A stretch of DNA of 64,000 nt from Paragonimus skrjabini miyazakii (GCA_014338405.1 JTDE01000102.1:263474-327473), one strand, 5' to 3'. Positions 45,392 through 57,829 are shown, counted from the stretch's first letter. Program-made: numbers and translations. The notes: a model not told the origin generated them from the letters alone.

Positions 45392-46712
45392 GCCAGATAA
45401 CAGCGTGGATAGCAAAGTGGCCCAATGAAAGAATTGTTTGGTAATTCTAGATGCGGTCCTTGCTGAAATTTTTTTGGGCACCTCAATGCACTACTAGTTT
45501 TGATTACCGGAAACTGCAATTTGCGATCCATAAACAGATTACTAACCGAACAGCAGAAATTTGATCAACGCCCTATAATACTTCCATTGTCATGGAATTC
45601 AGGTATAGGAATAGCCCCTTCTCCGTTGATACCTGGACTAAATTTGGTACTCACTTTAACGAAAATAATGACCGGTCGTTGCAATTCTCCTTCAATGTGC
45701 GCAAGTAAGGCGCTGTCACCTGAAAACAATAGCACCTGAACAGCCCAATTACCTAGAGTGAAGAGTTATCAAACTTCCAGCAGACGATAATCCTTGCGGC
45801 GTTTAGCGCACCCACGATCCTATGCGTCTCGAATAGAAACCGTCATATGTAAACTAAACAGGGTTGTAGCTACAACACAACTCTGCTTCGTGCCTGTACT
45901 AGTGTCAAAATCACCGGGGATTCAGCTAAACGACCCTCACTCTTTTTTACTTGCATATCATTTTACTTAACTTCACGAACTTGTCAGGACATCCAAACCT
46001 ATCAACTACTGTCCGAGATGCCACATTTTTTTGACACAATAAAGCGTCTTGTTTCAAGTCCTAGAAAGCTGACGTAATTCGGCTGCATAAATTCACTGCA
46101 CTTCTCTCCGATCTCTTGAATAACGAACAGCGTGGTAATCGTACTGCGGCGGATCAGGAGTTATTTCTAAGGTTTCAGCCCTAAGTCAGTTTACCTGGTT
46201 TCTTGTTAGAAATTTTCCCGAAGAGATGAGCAAACTATTTTCACGAAAAGTTGCCGTACGAAGCTTGCAACCGTTATATGGATTAACAGACTGTAACGGT
46301 GGTACCGTGTTACCGTTAAATATTCGACTTCTTTATATTGCATCCGTCTTGATGACATTTTGATGAGCGGTCCACCATCTTTTTCTTTCACGCTGTAGAC
46401 AGCAACCACGAGAAGAAAACTCTGACATTTTAGATGTGACCATAAAAGAAGCTTGGCCAGCGAAGTGATCCTTGTTGACGGACGGTTGTAGGTTTTGTTG
46501 CCCGTTTAATTCTCCGCCGGCAATTTAGCATGAAGGTATCCTATTGGATGTCTTCTGAGCCGTTTCTCTTAACGTTGAATTGAACTTTGAATCCGATCCT
46601 ACCATCCTCAGCAGGCTGGTAGGCATCCTACATGTAGTCGAGAAGGCCTCAAATCCCATGAGGAATCGGAGCACACCCGGGTTCATGCAAATCAACATTT
46701 TCATCCAACACC
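45392..46712. other. Spacer
   Basis: No gene supported. Short frames only. Confidence 0.4.
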
Positions 46713-47064
46713 GCTTATCTCATGTCCGTGTACATCACAGATTCTATGTGATGACGCATTGCTTTCATTTGGTGTTCCATGTCATCTAAGATGGATGACA
46801 TGCCGTTATGTGGAGTAAGCAGTTCGTGCAGGCTATCATCTGATAGAGTAATAGGCAACAGCAGAACAGATCCGGAATGGGGGAGATCGCCTTCCGGGAA
46901 AGCCATTACTTCCGCGAATATGTGGGGCACAAAGGCATTTGCGTTATTTTGAGGATCCAGCCTTATTGTACCGATTCCTGTAATTCCAATCCGTGAGTAC
47001 TTTTGTTCAGAGCAAGAAAGTGGTGGTCGCCCAAACACCATATATAACAGTGTACAACACTAGA
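46713..47064 (-). CDS. Protein-like open frame, function unknown (possible terminal exon)
   Basis: On the minus strand a frame open from about 47064 ends with TAA at 46713-46715. ATG at 47041 would give 108 residues. The sequence reads like real protein: LDPQNNANAFVPHIFAEVMA, an acidic middle (LSDDSLHELL) and a helical end (ILDDMEHQMKAMRHHIESVM). A possible acceptor (GGAATTACAG) inside it would make the C-terminal 87 residues a last exon. I do not recognise the family and found no upstream exon. Confidence 0.35.
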
Positions 47065-48754
47065 AAAATACAAACGGTATTTCGCATAGTCTACACATTG
47101 ACCTGACCATTTCGTACACGACAATTTATCCATAAATCTTGTCATAGTCGACGTTAGCCACAGACTTGTAAATCTGTACTGGTGGAAACCATATCCTTGC
47201 TCTTACGAAACAACATAAAAAATGTCATTTATGAAGCAAATATAAAAGAGTGGATGTTCCACTCGAGTTTCATCAAACGTATTAATCAAACTTTCAGTTT
47301 GCTGTTTTTCTCAACTTTCCCTGCCTTCTTTTATTGACCCATATTATACAATACTCTGTGAGTCAGCTTGTCAGACTTAGCAAAACATGTAGATCTCGAC
47401 TTTTTCCAGAATTGTCACAAGGTGCCTTCACAACACAAGTGAATAATTTAGACGTACCTTTAACGCGAATCTTATATCACTCGAATTGGGATTTCTTATT
47501 TACTGGGTCTGTTAGTCACGGTAGTCGAAACCGACTACTTTGGAAACCAGGCTAAAGTTATCCAGTTAAGTACCTGGCTCGTCTGGTGATTGCTGGACCT
47601 ATATAGACTGACAAGATTAGTTATTTCGAGTGCGCACACAATTACACAACGTCGAAGTCTGTCCAAAAGCTTCCAAATCCACGTCTTACATTCGAATTTG
47701 ATTTGTTACACATATAAAGGACCGATTCAACACCTTTATTGTCTGTAAATGTTAGCCTATGCATGGGCTAAGTTTTACTTCGACATGACAGATTCGGTAT
47801 TACTTTCTAATCGCACCTTCACTGTTCAGTAAGTCTGAATGCTGTTCAAACATCCAAAGAACGAAATGATGACGATATGCTAGGGGTTCATGCAGAACGA
47901 CAACAGGAATACCCGGACGAAATTAGATCACAATTGAATATTAACTAGACTTGAACGGGTTATAATACAAGGAACAAATTAGCGAAAGATATAAGATCAG
48001 TTGTCTGGAATTACACAAAGCATTCCACTCCTGTGTTACTGGTTCCAGATTCCCTAAAGAACACCTAGTACTGCATGAGCAGTCTCAATGCTGCCACACT
48101 GTCATGCGGTATTCTTGGTCTGCCAATGAGTCTGCTGTCATATACATCCTGGATTCCATAAATCTTGAAACCAGATCATGGGAGGTCAACGGAGCAAGAT
48201 GACTTGGTAGTTTCCTGCTTGGCAATGTGCAGCCTGGCTACCTTGTCACCGTACCGACTGTTCTCGCAACACAGCGACCCACAATTCAGTTATCTATGTC
48301 TCTGTTTTTGTCAGTCCCGACTGAATACAAATATCAGTCAGTTTGAACCGAGCCCCAAAGTGATTTCTGATTGTACACAGTACAGTCATAGTTCCACATG
48401 ATGCATACGTTGTCATTTATATCACGTCGTGTACGTAGCGAATACTTTCGTTTGTCTGACTAATCACGGATGAGAAGGTGTTTAAGAGGAAATAGCTATG
48501 TGTTATTGCAAACTGAAGTGCCCAGTAAAAAGGCAAGGGTACAATAGGAAACCGCCCCTAATATACCTCGGAAATGTATGCCTCCATGAGAAAGTGTGTA
48601 CTTCCAGTCATGTCTCGCTGGACAGTGCGGTCTTATTAGCGTGTATTTTCTGTATGTCACCTTGATGTTTAGATGAAAATGTTAATTAAACTTTAAAATG
48701 TTAATTTTTAACGAATTTTCGAAGGTTGTGTCGATAGAAATTGACAATCAGTCT
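47065..48754. other. Spacer
   Basis: No gene supported; frames at 47334-47555 and 48165-48401 lack motifs. Confidence 0.4.
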
Positions 48755-48850
48755 TGTCTACTCGTGATTCTTCGAGGTTGACTGTCAAGCCGGCCCATTT
48801 ACGAGAAAACACCAGACAAGAGTTTCGTACTTGTTAGAGTTCACGAGATT
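48755..48850 (-). repeat. SINE fragment
   Basis: ACACCAGACAAGAGTTTCGT followed by ACTTGTTAGAGTTCACGAG matches the family core in minus orientation. It stops abruptly where the tRNA-like head should follow. Confidence 0.5.
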
Positions 48851-48859
48851 TTCAAATCC

Positions 48860-49156
48860 TTGCTAAGTTTACTTAATTGTTTACTGCGAACAAAACCTTC
48901 TGCTCAAAACACTGTTTCGGAACTGTTGTGTCGCGCTATATTTCAATTAGAATATGCCTTGACGATTATTCGGAATCGACGAAAACATAATTTGCGTGTT
49001 TGGAATGTTGTGGTGTTTGAATTTCCGTTGCGCATTCAAGTGAAATGTTTACAGAAAGCATTGGACTACTTTAGCCGTTTGAAAGTAGCATATAGCAATA
49101 TTGATTACATTTTTATTTTTCATTGTGCGAGACAGTGGAAAACAGCAGATTTGTGA
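48860..49156 (+). CDS. Open frame, helical, function unknown
   Basis: 98 codons without a stop, starting within a truncated SINE and ending TGA at 49156. The translation (SELLCRAIFQLEYALTIIRN, then LRIQVKCLQKALDYFSRLKV) is rich in helix formers and looks more protein-like than most frames here. There is no ATG near the start, no clear splice site and no known domain. Confidence 0.22.
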   Translation: MLSLLNCLLRTKPSAQNTVSELLCRAIFQLEYALTIIRNRRKHNLRVWNVVVFEFPLRIQVKCLQKALDYFSRLKVAYSNIDYIFIFHCARQWKTADL

Positions 49157-49159
49157 TGA

Positions 49160-52100
49160 CTTTGTCGCAAGTCGGCGAAACATATTGCATGCACCGCTAA
49201 TTGAATTTTTCCATTAGAACTGATCTTCATTGAAGATGACGGGTTCGTGTTACTTGTTTACTGGATACATCGACAGACTGGATAGATCACTTTAGCGAGC
49301 AACATTCCTGCCCTTATTTTGAAATCAACCGATTGAGTTAGTAATTTACGCGCAGGATTGTGGCAGCACACTGTTTTCACCGAAAGTTCGCTTAGACGAA
49401 CACCTAAGCAAAAGTTCTCCCGAATGGGTAACTGAGGCCGGCTAATCCATGTGGTGAACCTGCAAGCCCTTCATAAGAATATGTTGTCATTAACGTCCGG
49501 TTGGAGGTTATAGACGGACGAGTTAACACGGGGATAGAAGCTTCAGGACTTCATTAGATTTTGAACATTTCTGTCTTCGAGACCCTTGGGTGTTGTAGTA
49601 GATGAAAAAATTTGTATGATATCGAAGTTACTTTTACTTTCACTATTTTCTTCTCAATTATTTCAAGACTGCAATACTCTACACTCTTGACTCTGACAAC
49701 ATCGTCTATAACGGAATTTACAATTTAAACCTGCTTCTTGACGCAAATCTTCGTTTAAGTTCAGTAAACCTGACGGCGTTTTGAACAGAATGAACACGTA
49801 AGAGTAGACATATGTAAGGCTTGATAGAGAAAATGCAAATCCCTTATGAGAATTCACGCAACCACACTAAAATCTTGTCTCGATAAAAAAGGAAAACGGT
49901 GAAGTTTGTGCTCGAAATACTCATTTTTGCACCTAGAGTTGTCGTCAACGAGATTGAGCCATTGATCAATGAAAGATCTTCAGATTATTTTACCGTCCTT
50001 GGTGTTAATTCTGCTTTCCCTCTTAAATACAAGTTGCACTAATAGATGAGGTGTCTGCGGGTGTTCCTATCAGTAAGCCTTTAACCGTTTTTTTGCTGGA
50101 ACCGCTCGACAAGTGATCTCAACTAAAGAATACTGACAGCATTTTAAAATGTAACAAATAGCGATTACGGTTGAATAAACTGAATGATTTTCATTGAGAA
50201 CGGTTTCGTTTCTTGATCAGTGGTAGGTATGCGGTCTCATAACAACAAGTATCAGGGTTCACATTAACTAAGCCGCGAACTTGTCCATATGTCGCGATCT
50301 TTGAGCGGTCCGGCGTCGACTTCCATCAACTGTCGCGTCCATATATTCGCCTTTTGAATATAGGTGGCTTTTATTATACTAAGTAAGATGGTGCGGTTAT
50401 CATGTTTAACGGGCAAAAATTATACGGTTTGTTGGTTATTGCCACGACTTAGAAATTAGTGACTCAAACGATACAGTTATAAGATGATTTGAAGGGCCGC
50501 TCAGTTGAAAAACGGACTGAAGCCAACCAAACTGTGTTGCTTTTGTAACATTTTAAGTCCAACAGAATCGTGTTATGACGGATTGAAAATCCGAGAAAAG
50601 AGTAGGCTAGCTAACATTACAATAATTTGTTTACAAATAATTTAAGTTGACTGAAAATGGATGAGTTGAAGTGGGTGAACGAAAAGAAAAACTGTGCGAG
50701 TGTGGACTTAATGTCTAAGACGGTTTACATTGTTGCGTGACTAATCACTCAATTGCATCTCGAGCAATAATTTCATAATTATCTAATCTTTTAGCTAAAT
50801 AAGAGATTACAGAAAAATTGTGACTAAGCACATAGGAGCTAAATGTTGGAAGGTGTCTTCACATTCGTTATATTTTGAAACAGTTCTGGGGAAACAAGAC
50901 GATTAGTAACTCTCACCGACAATGTAGTTTTCAAAGCATAACCTATTTTTACCTGATGTCCTATCTACTTTATCTTTGAACCCATTAAAATCAATATTGG
51001 TAATGATTTTCCCATAAAATGTCGACTGACCGAAAGGACCGCTTCTGCCTTTCTAAAAGTTGTGTCTTGATGACCGAATTGCAGTAGTTTTAAGAGCATC
51101 TGAAAGAAATTCTTAACGATTCAGTTTCGTAGGACATTCAGAATTTATGAACTTGATAAACTGACGTCTGTTCTGCTTTAGATTTGCAGTGAGTCACCGG
51201 TTCAAATTTTTATATTCCCTAAAAATTCCTTTAAAATTCCCTTATATTCCCTTTAAACGAAAGTCTTCACGCAACTGTTTCGGTTCTCCTCATTAGGTAC
51301 TTACTGTTATAAAATGTGCACAATTTGTATATGGAAATCCGAAAGCCAAGTAAAGATATTATGTGCGCTGCTGGAGGGAGTGTGTCAGTTTCTTCGATTG
51401 TGCGCGACAGAGTGACGTCCACCTAGAGGCGTATGGTTTTAAGCGTCACCTGTTTCGCCCTCGATTTCATCCCAAGTAATCGCGGGAGAGTAATGTAACG
51501 CAGCTCACTATCGTGGGACTGACATCATTTGAGTCTTCGACTGTGTAAATTGTGCGCGAATTACTGGGTCTCTGACTCAGGCTCATTCCAGAATCTTGTC
51601 GTGCCCCCCTCCTTTTGAGAAACGCTGTCTTTCATTGCCTCCACGCCACTGAACGTCACCATAAGGAAAGAAGTAATAAGTTGGTACAAACTGTTTCCAC
51701 ATTCACACGCGTAAATTGTAGAATGTGATGGCAGTGACATTTGTTAAATGGATTTGGTATGCCAGACTTAATGAGTGCATATGAAGACGTCGTTTGCCTT
51801 TATTTATGCAGTGGCGTCAACGCTATGAGAACCAGCTATAATAGGAATGGGTTTGACTGATTCACTTCAAAGCGACTTCACGTGATGGTCACTGAAAATT
51901 TCAATTGACCACTTCGTGGTTTACCCAACAAAGCAGGATTGACAACAATAGGTGAGAGAGTAACCACAGAGAAACGAAGATGTTCATGTAAAATATATAT
52001 AATGCTTGATACTACTACTCAACAAGTATTGAATAATATGACACATCTCGCTGCTGGGTAGACACTCTGAATCGTGTTCAAAACAGGGCGATTGATTAGA

Positions 52101-52294
52101 ACACTAGTACAGTTGTCTCTAAAGGATAAATAGATATATAAGGTGTTTGTAAGCCTTCCGGGGAAAGGCATACTTCAGTTTTGTTTCAATAGTTTTTCAG
52201 AGAATCTTTTTACGATAACCATGGTACTCATACGGTGCAATAATACACCATAATGCATCGTGTAGAATATCCATAGTGTATGGAAGTTAAGTAA
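49160..52294. other. Spacer
   Basis: No gene supported. A short AT-rich tandem region of ATTCCCTTTAAA-like units lies at about 51203-51256, and a GC-richer stretch without open frames at 51370-51660. Confidence 0.4.
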
Positions 52295-52510
52295 GTGAAA
52301 TGGCTAATAAGACTCTTGAAACCAATTGGTGGTTCTCTTCCTGTGAATAATATGAAGGACATTTTCTCCGTTATTGAACGTACTGAACACTACGAACATG
52401 GGACAAGAATACCTCTCTTCTATGGATATCGATTTCCCGTTTTCAAACATTTTACCGAACGAAAAGTTTCAGTATCTCAAAGTAGATATCACACATTCAA
52501 TTGAGGTCTT
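52295..52510 (+). pseudogene. Penelope-like RT fragment (region before and including motif A)
   Basis: The first frame reads KWLIRLLKPIGGSLPVNNMK, aligning with KWLVKLLEPVRKAITPLSLR at the start of the copy at 14257-15696. In another frame the next codons read SMDIDFPFSNILPNEKF, which aligns with motif A (SLDVVSLFTKVPLLETV). A frameshift separates the two. Nothing of the later RT or the endonuclease follows. A short internal fragment on the plus strand. Confidence 0.7.
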
Positions 52511-53941
52511 GGCATTCAGACAGACCTGTAGACTGGCAGGCTTCTTAGAGTAGCAGCAAATCCGAGGCAGGGCCGTATTATAGCTCATCAACAGTGCATT
52601 CTCTCGTAAGTGTGATATATATTATAGACGAAAATGACAACTATCTGTTTACTGATGAGTCGTCGGAAATTTGGTTTTTATTTCAATTTGAACATCACCC
52701 ACAATTGATCGCAGCTGTTTGCTTTCTAACGGTCTGGAAAGCCCCTTATATCTGTACATTTTGAATGTTAGCTTCCTACAGGTAAATGGACGACATGACC
52801 ATTGGATGTCCTCTAGAACCAATTCCAGTCGAGACCCTTGGCTACTAAGCCTGAAGGTAGATCTCCTCCCCTTTTTCTTAATGAATCCCCACTAATACCT
52901 TCTAAGTACCTTGGCAATATATTTGTTATTGTGAATAGCTGGCAGCAAACACTGACGACGTTGGGTGGGATGAGCAAGTTACACAGCAGTATTCACGTAA
53001 CTGTGGTGGGAAACGTGATAATTCACTACTGTTTTTGATATTCTCACAGTTAGATATTGTGACGGAACAGTCCATAAGTTAGCTTTTCATCAGAGTACGT
53101 GGAATACTCATCAATTACGCGACAATAACTTTTTATTGATCAACTGCAGTCGCGGTCTCGATTAAAAACTGATTGAGCTGGATGGACGCATCGTTCTATA
53201 AATATTTTGGAAATAACACTGAATAACTTACGGCCTATGCTCACGGTTTGTTAAGAAGTTCAGTCATCCAGCTCGAGAGAGTCAAACGTCCTCTGATATA
53301 TGGTGTCTATATATCTTCTCATTAGAAAGAATACTGTGAGCTTACTAATACAGTAGCTGTTAGGTGGTTATTAAGCGTATATTCAGCATTGCTGCATTAG
53401 TCATATTGTATTAGACGACGACACTGCCAGAAAAAACCGCTGCCTATGTCCGCTAAATCTCACCTGAGCTCCCAATATGAATGTAGGTGTTGGGTCGCGT
53501 TTAGTAACACAACCAACTGTAATTCACGAAAGGCAGTTAGAAAGCAGATGCTGAACTGGATCAAACGCCAGATTACGCACTCGGCCCCCATCCCACCATC
53601 CAGCCTACTAACAACTTGCCTTGTCTATTACTCGATATTTGGTGTTGACGCGCCATTAACCCGACACAGTCAAAGAGGCCAAGGTCATGTAAACGACCAT
53701 CGGCCCGTGCTGTTTTCGATATGCCGAGACAGATGTCATCAGAAATAACAGGGTTCTTCCCTGTCTTGGAGATGAACTGTTTGTTGCCCTTTTATTATTC
53801 CGGCGATAGTAGTTTGTATGTCAAAATATTGACAGTTCTCTGTAAGTTATCTCGCGGTTTGATTCTGATTAGACAAATTTGAGTCAGTAGTAAGCGTTCG
53901 TAAAGTTGCAGTGAAGTTTTTCACGAGATAAGGTTTGCGGT
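52511..53941. other. Spacer upstream of the secreted-protein gene
   Basis: A SINE tail fragment lies at 52689-52750. A 100-codon frame from ATG at 53446 has several cysteines and basic residues but no recognised domain, and may be part of an old element. The proximal promoter of the gene at 53942 should lie in the last few hundred bases; no clear TATA box was identified. Confidence 0.35.
52689..52750 (-). repeat. SINE tail fragment
   Basis: GAACATCACCCACAATTGAT followed by CGCAGCTG is nearly identical to the tail of the copies at 17661-18135, in minus orientation. The core cannot be followed further. Confidence 0.65.
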
Positions 53942-54312
53942 ATGATTTCACGTTTCAGAAGAGAGAATGTTTTAATGTTCCTTCTTTTATTGCTGTCGAT
54001 CTGTAAGTGTGTGAATTTTTATGCATCTGTGCTGTGTTATTTGTATCAGTGTAATGTTTCAATTGATTTCCAGGCCGTAAGCCGGCATTCCTCCCCTCAG
54101 CTAATTTTCTGTCACCACAACCGCCTTCTCAGAACTGTGAATCACCCAATGCCGGTTACTTTCCGGTTAGCGCAGATGCGATAACTTATATCTTAAAACT
54201 CAAAAACAGAATCCACAACTCAGCAGCATCCGAACTCATGATCGACTTGAAAAAAGCTCTTTTACCTGGATATTTGCAAGGCTCGCTCGCATATTTGTCT
54301 TTCCAGGTTTAG
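53942..54312 (+). CDS. Small secreted protein or peptide precursor, two exons
   Basis: Exon 1 (53942-54002) starts at an ATG with G at -3 and encodes a signal peptide: a basic start MISRFRRENV and a leucine-rich core VLMFLLLLLSI. It ends at GTAAGT with one base of a split codon. After a 71-nt intron, the acceptor TTGATTTCCAG leads into exon 2 (54074-54312), whose first two bases complete TGC (Cys). The 99-residue product continues with a proline- and serine-rich stretch, then a helical segment SADAITYILKLKNRI and SELMIDLKKALLPGYLQG, and stops at TAG. Splice sites, phase and a phase-1 intron at the signal-peptide boundary all support a real gene. It has two cysteines after the core and no clear dibasic site. 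Homology is not recognised. A peptide-hormone precursor is possible but unproven. Confidence 0.7.
54003..54073 (+). other. 71-nt intron of the secreted-protein gene
   Basis: Begins GTAAGTGT and ends TTGATTTCCAG. Removing it joins two frames in phase. Without removal the first frame also stays open (to 54184), which hides the true second exon. Confidence 0.7.
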
Positions 54313-54718
54313 TTATTGATGCAACTTTAAAGTTTCGGTTTGTGAATGTGATTGTTATCTTACATTTCCCATGCATATATTCATCTTATTGCCGAACGGT
54401 TTCAGTTGAAAGAGAGCGTTTTGGTAGGAAAGGTTTTGAAAACTCATCCCCTTAAGCGATGTGCGTCTGTTCGCCCAACAAACAATCCAAGACAATATTT
54501 TATAACATGATTTGACTAGGTTTGTAGGGGAAAAGTATACTGGCAACACGTCCATGAAGAACGATCTATAATCAACACCAATCGCCGTAGAATTTTGAAC
54601 CTGCCATCCTGTGTAAATTTATGCAAAACTAGTGCCCCTAATTTAAAGCCATTTATTTCGTTAGCACGAGGTGAGACAGCATATTCAGAGAAGAAAGGAG
54701 TTCTAATACGTTACGAAA

Positions 54719-54724
54719 AATAAA
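54719..54724 (+). terminator. Polyadenylation signal of the secreted-protein gene
   Basis: AATAAA about 400 nt downstream of the TAG at 54310-54312, same strand, no intervening gene. A plausible 3' end, not proven. Confidence 0.4.
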
Positions 54725-57354
54725 GTTATTTGACAGTGAAAATGCTTTAAGATTTCCTACCTCGTACAGCGTGACACATCGGCGTGAAGCAAACCTAGCC
54801 CGTCACTGATTACCTCAACTAATGAACAATGCCCACCACTGGAAACATCCTCAAACACGATACGTTCGTTCGGTCCCTGGTGTGTTGACCCTGGAGAAGG
54901 CCACTCTAGCTAAGCTGCTCTGTATAGACGGGAGAACTCAGTGGAATCTGTGGAACAAAGTAATTGCCGAAGAGTGCTTGCTTACCTTGGAATATAATGG
55001 ATAGCCTAGAGTAGCCCCTGACGCTTAATGGACAATAAAGCCAGGTAACTCCAGAAGTCACTACAGAAGTGCAAACGGAAAACCCTCCCGCCTTTGAGCA
55101 CGTCGTCAATAGCTGTGACGGTCTTACCGGTCTTAAAGCCAAAAAAGCCTCAAAGTGGACTTGATTATTTTGCCAGCACCCGTAGCAATAAGGTTGTGTA
55201 ATACATGCTCTGAAATGTTGCCTAGGAAGTCAACGAACAATGTAATGACATTTCAGTGTAACCGAACTCTATTTTCCGAAGTTATTTGCCTGGGTTTTTC
55301 AAATTACTGCGCTGTTAATTTCAGATATCGTGAAAAACGAGTACGGCACTTCTGTTTGAAAAAGGCAGTCTAGAATGTCTTGCTGGTTGAGAAGTCTGCG
55401 AAAAGTTGTAAGTGACATTGAATTCAAGTCTCAAATGTTAGGACGAGAAAAACTGCAACGGATAAACGTCTGTTAACTGAAAATAGACTGTTTCCATCAA
55501 AGCTAAACTAGAGCAGCATCGCATGAAACTCCTAAACTATCTCTAAACCTTCTTAACTAAGTCAGAAATGGTGACGACTTATCAGCGCCCTAAAAGACGT
55601 TTCAATAATTCTTGGAGGTGCCATACATAAACCTCATTTTACAATGTATGAGGGTGTAATACAGAATATATTTAACAGGTAGATGTTGATAAATATTGAA
55701 CTTCGGCACGGGTTTTGTAAAAAAATTATCCTTGATTTATGTTTCCAGCTTATATGGATTCTGTGTTAGTGTGTCATTTGGGCAGACTGTGACGCGGATA
55801 GACCCACGTATAATGCATCACAAGTGCCTTATGAGACCGTAACCGTATGCAGTACATCTGCATTCGCTTACTGTGCGAAAACCCATTTCAGGCGTGACAG
55901 TTGTCCACACTGTTCAGCTGTCAACATAAATCCAAAGGTTTATTCTTCGGAAGAGACTCCTGCAAAATACAGCACAGGTTCGGTTGATGATGATCAACAT
56001 ATTTTTTTGGGTAACACGTGATTGTCTAAAAGTGTACCTGGTCATGTTACAAACACCCTGTTCAGAAGTTGGCTCTAAAATAAAACAGTCGATTCAATTC
56101 AGAACATATGAAGCTTTTGTCATTCACACTTAGAGAGATGAATGTTCAGGAGACGCACAATCACACTGTCAACAGATAAGATATTCATTAAAATTATTGG
56201 TTCGATTTTATGGTCAATTTGTTGGTAATCATTTTGAGATAAATATGAAGCTATGCAAAATTAATGATAACAAATATCGACATGCGTGTGTGAGTGCATA
56301 TATGTATTCGGAACAATACCTAATTGAAGGCGCGGATATACATTGGGAAAATCCTAGAATCAGATGAGCTTTTGCATGCAAGCTTTCAACTATTGAAACA
56401 CGGTGATTTCACTGAAACTGTATTGTGCTGTACTGCTGCAACTAGATAAATATCATATAGATATAGGAATGAGTCTAAACCGTCGGGCCAAATGCTCAGG
56501 AATAATGACGGAAAGACAATATAATCGGAGACGTAGTACGCATGAATTGTGGAAGTAGTGAATAGGGTTATGCTGGGTTGGACTCGACTTCGACCTCGAA
56601 ACATTAAACGAGAAACATCTTATTTGATCGAAAGCCGTATAAACGTGAAATGTCAAGCGGGTTATTGGCTGACTGTCTGGCAAGTTAAGGCTTAGGAAGA
56701 GTTTTGTTTTCAACTCGTTTTGCAATAAGTAGCAAAGCTAGTCAATAGATTGTTCCTTCAAGATGGAAAAATAAAACATCGATATATTCCAGTTTATTGA
56801 GCAGTTTGGAATGTGCGCCACATCAAACAGTCAATTCGATATGGTTATTCTGCATTCAAATAAATACCTCCGGGATGTTGAGCATTAAATACCAGATCCG
56901 CATAATCCAGCAAAGCGATCCCTTGGGAATGTGCGTGCGTTCCATGTGAAATAAAACTTGGCCGAACATTGCACCCTGGAGAAAGCCCAAATTTCAGACA
57001 AGTTGGAAAGTCGCCTGAACAATTAAGCTTGAGGATTGGGAACTACTCAAAATATAACCGTTTGAATACCTTTTTACGGATGGCTGAATACCATAATACC
57101 TGATAATAAGAAGAAATACTGTCTCAATAGTGAAGTAATCCAATACATTACCTTCATCAATAAGGTAAAGACAGACTGCCTTTTGCTTGTTATTCAAACA
57201 CGAGAAATTTGCGTATGTTAGTCATGGCAATGCTGCAACATATCATCAATAGTGACTGTATGTGTACTGAACTGAATCCATACAGTTGTCCACTAGCAGT
57301 AAACGTTCCTCAGTTAATTTAACACAACCACTGAGCTTTGAATTAGTAGAATTT
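54725..57354. other. Stretch with several doubtful open frames
   Basis: A GC-richer block at 54810-55150 is open on both strands (plus 54822-55004; minus 54906-55142), like a piece of an unknown mobile element. A frame at 55890-56005 after the acceptor CCCATTTCAG (RDSCPHCSAVNINPKVYSS, with a CxxC) ends near a GTAACA donor and could be an exon. None can be tied to a gene. Confidence 0.25.
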
Positions 57355-57690
57355 ATGGTAGGCATTGTTTACTACGGTCGCAATTTCTACCACTTCTTGT
57401 GTACTGCGTGAGTATCTTCGTGAAAAGCTCAACGAAAAGTCCTATTGTCATTGAATGGAAAATTGTTCAAGCACTTACTTTTTTAGTTGAAAGTTCATTG
57501 TTTCATAAGTTGTTTTTAATGACGAACATGCAGGTGGGTCAATACACTGAGTTCGCAGCGAGAACTCCGTCCAAACATTTACGGTATATACGTGGTTCGT
57601 GGCACTCCGACGTATTTCTGGTGTGGAATATTTTGTGATATAAACAAATTTATTCGAACGACAATCATTACTTTGCTCGGGGCATGCTAG
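57355..57690 (+). CDS. Candidate spliced coding fragment, possibly membrane protein
   Basis: A frame from ATG 57355 runs to a good donor (GTGAGT after 57407) with two bases left over. The acceptor GAACATGCAG at 57533 is followed by a base that completes GCG and by 51 open codons to a TAG at 57688-57690. Joined, it reads MVGIVYYGRNFYHFLCTA and continues through RELRPNIYGIYVVRG and TPTYFWCGIFCDINKFI. The second part weakly recalls the region of ABCA-type transporters where V-x-G precedes a TY......F.WD segment, but the conserved tryptophan and lysine residues are missing. The early stop and lack of partner exons leave a pseudogene or chance frame possible. Confidence 0.25.
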
Positions 57691-57829
57691 ACGGCCAAGT
57701 GGTATGGTGGAGACACACTTAGATATATTACCGTTTGAACAACCTTAGGCGTCCATTGGAATGCTCGAACAACTCACGGTGGTAATTTGCTTTTTTGAAT
57801 ATTCACGATCACGTGACACTCGAAGGAAG

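Noticed and set aside
53942..54184. 80-codon ORF read straight through the start of the secreted-protein gene
   Set aside because: Reads through a consensus 71-nt intron; the spliced reading is longer, in phase and more protein-like.
57399..57638. 79-codon plus-strand frame overlapping the candidate at 57355-57690
   Set aside because: It crosses the donor at 57408 and the acceptor at 57533 in a different frame; the spliced reading is the better candidate.
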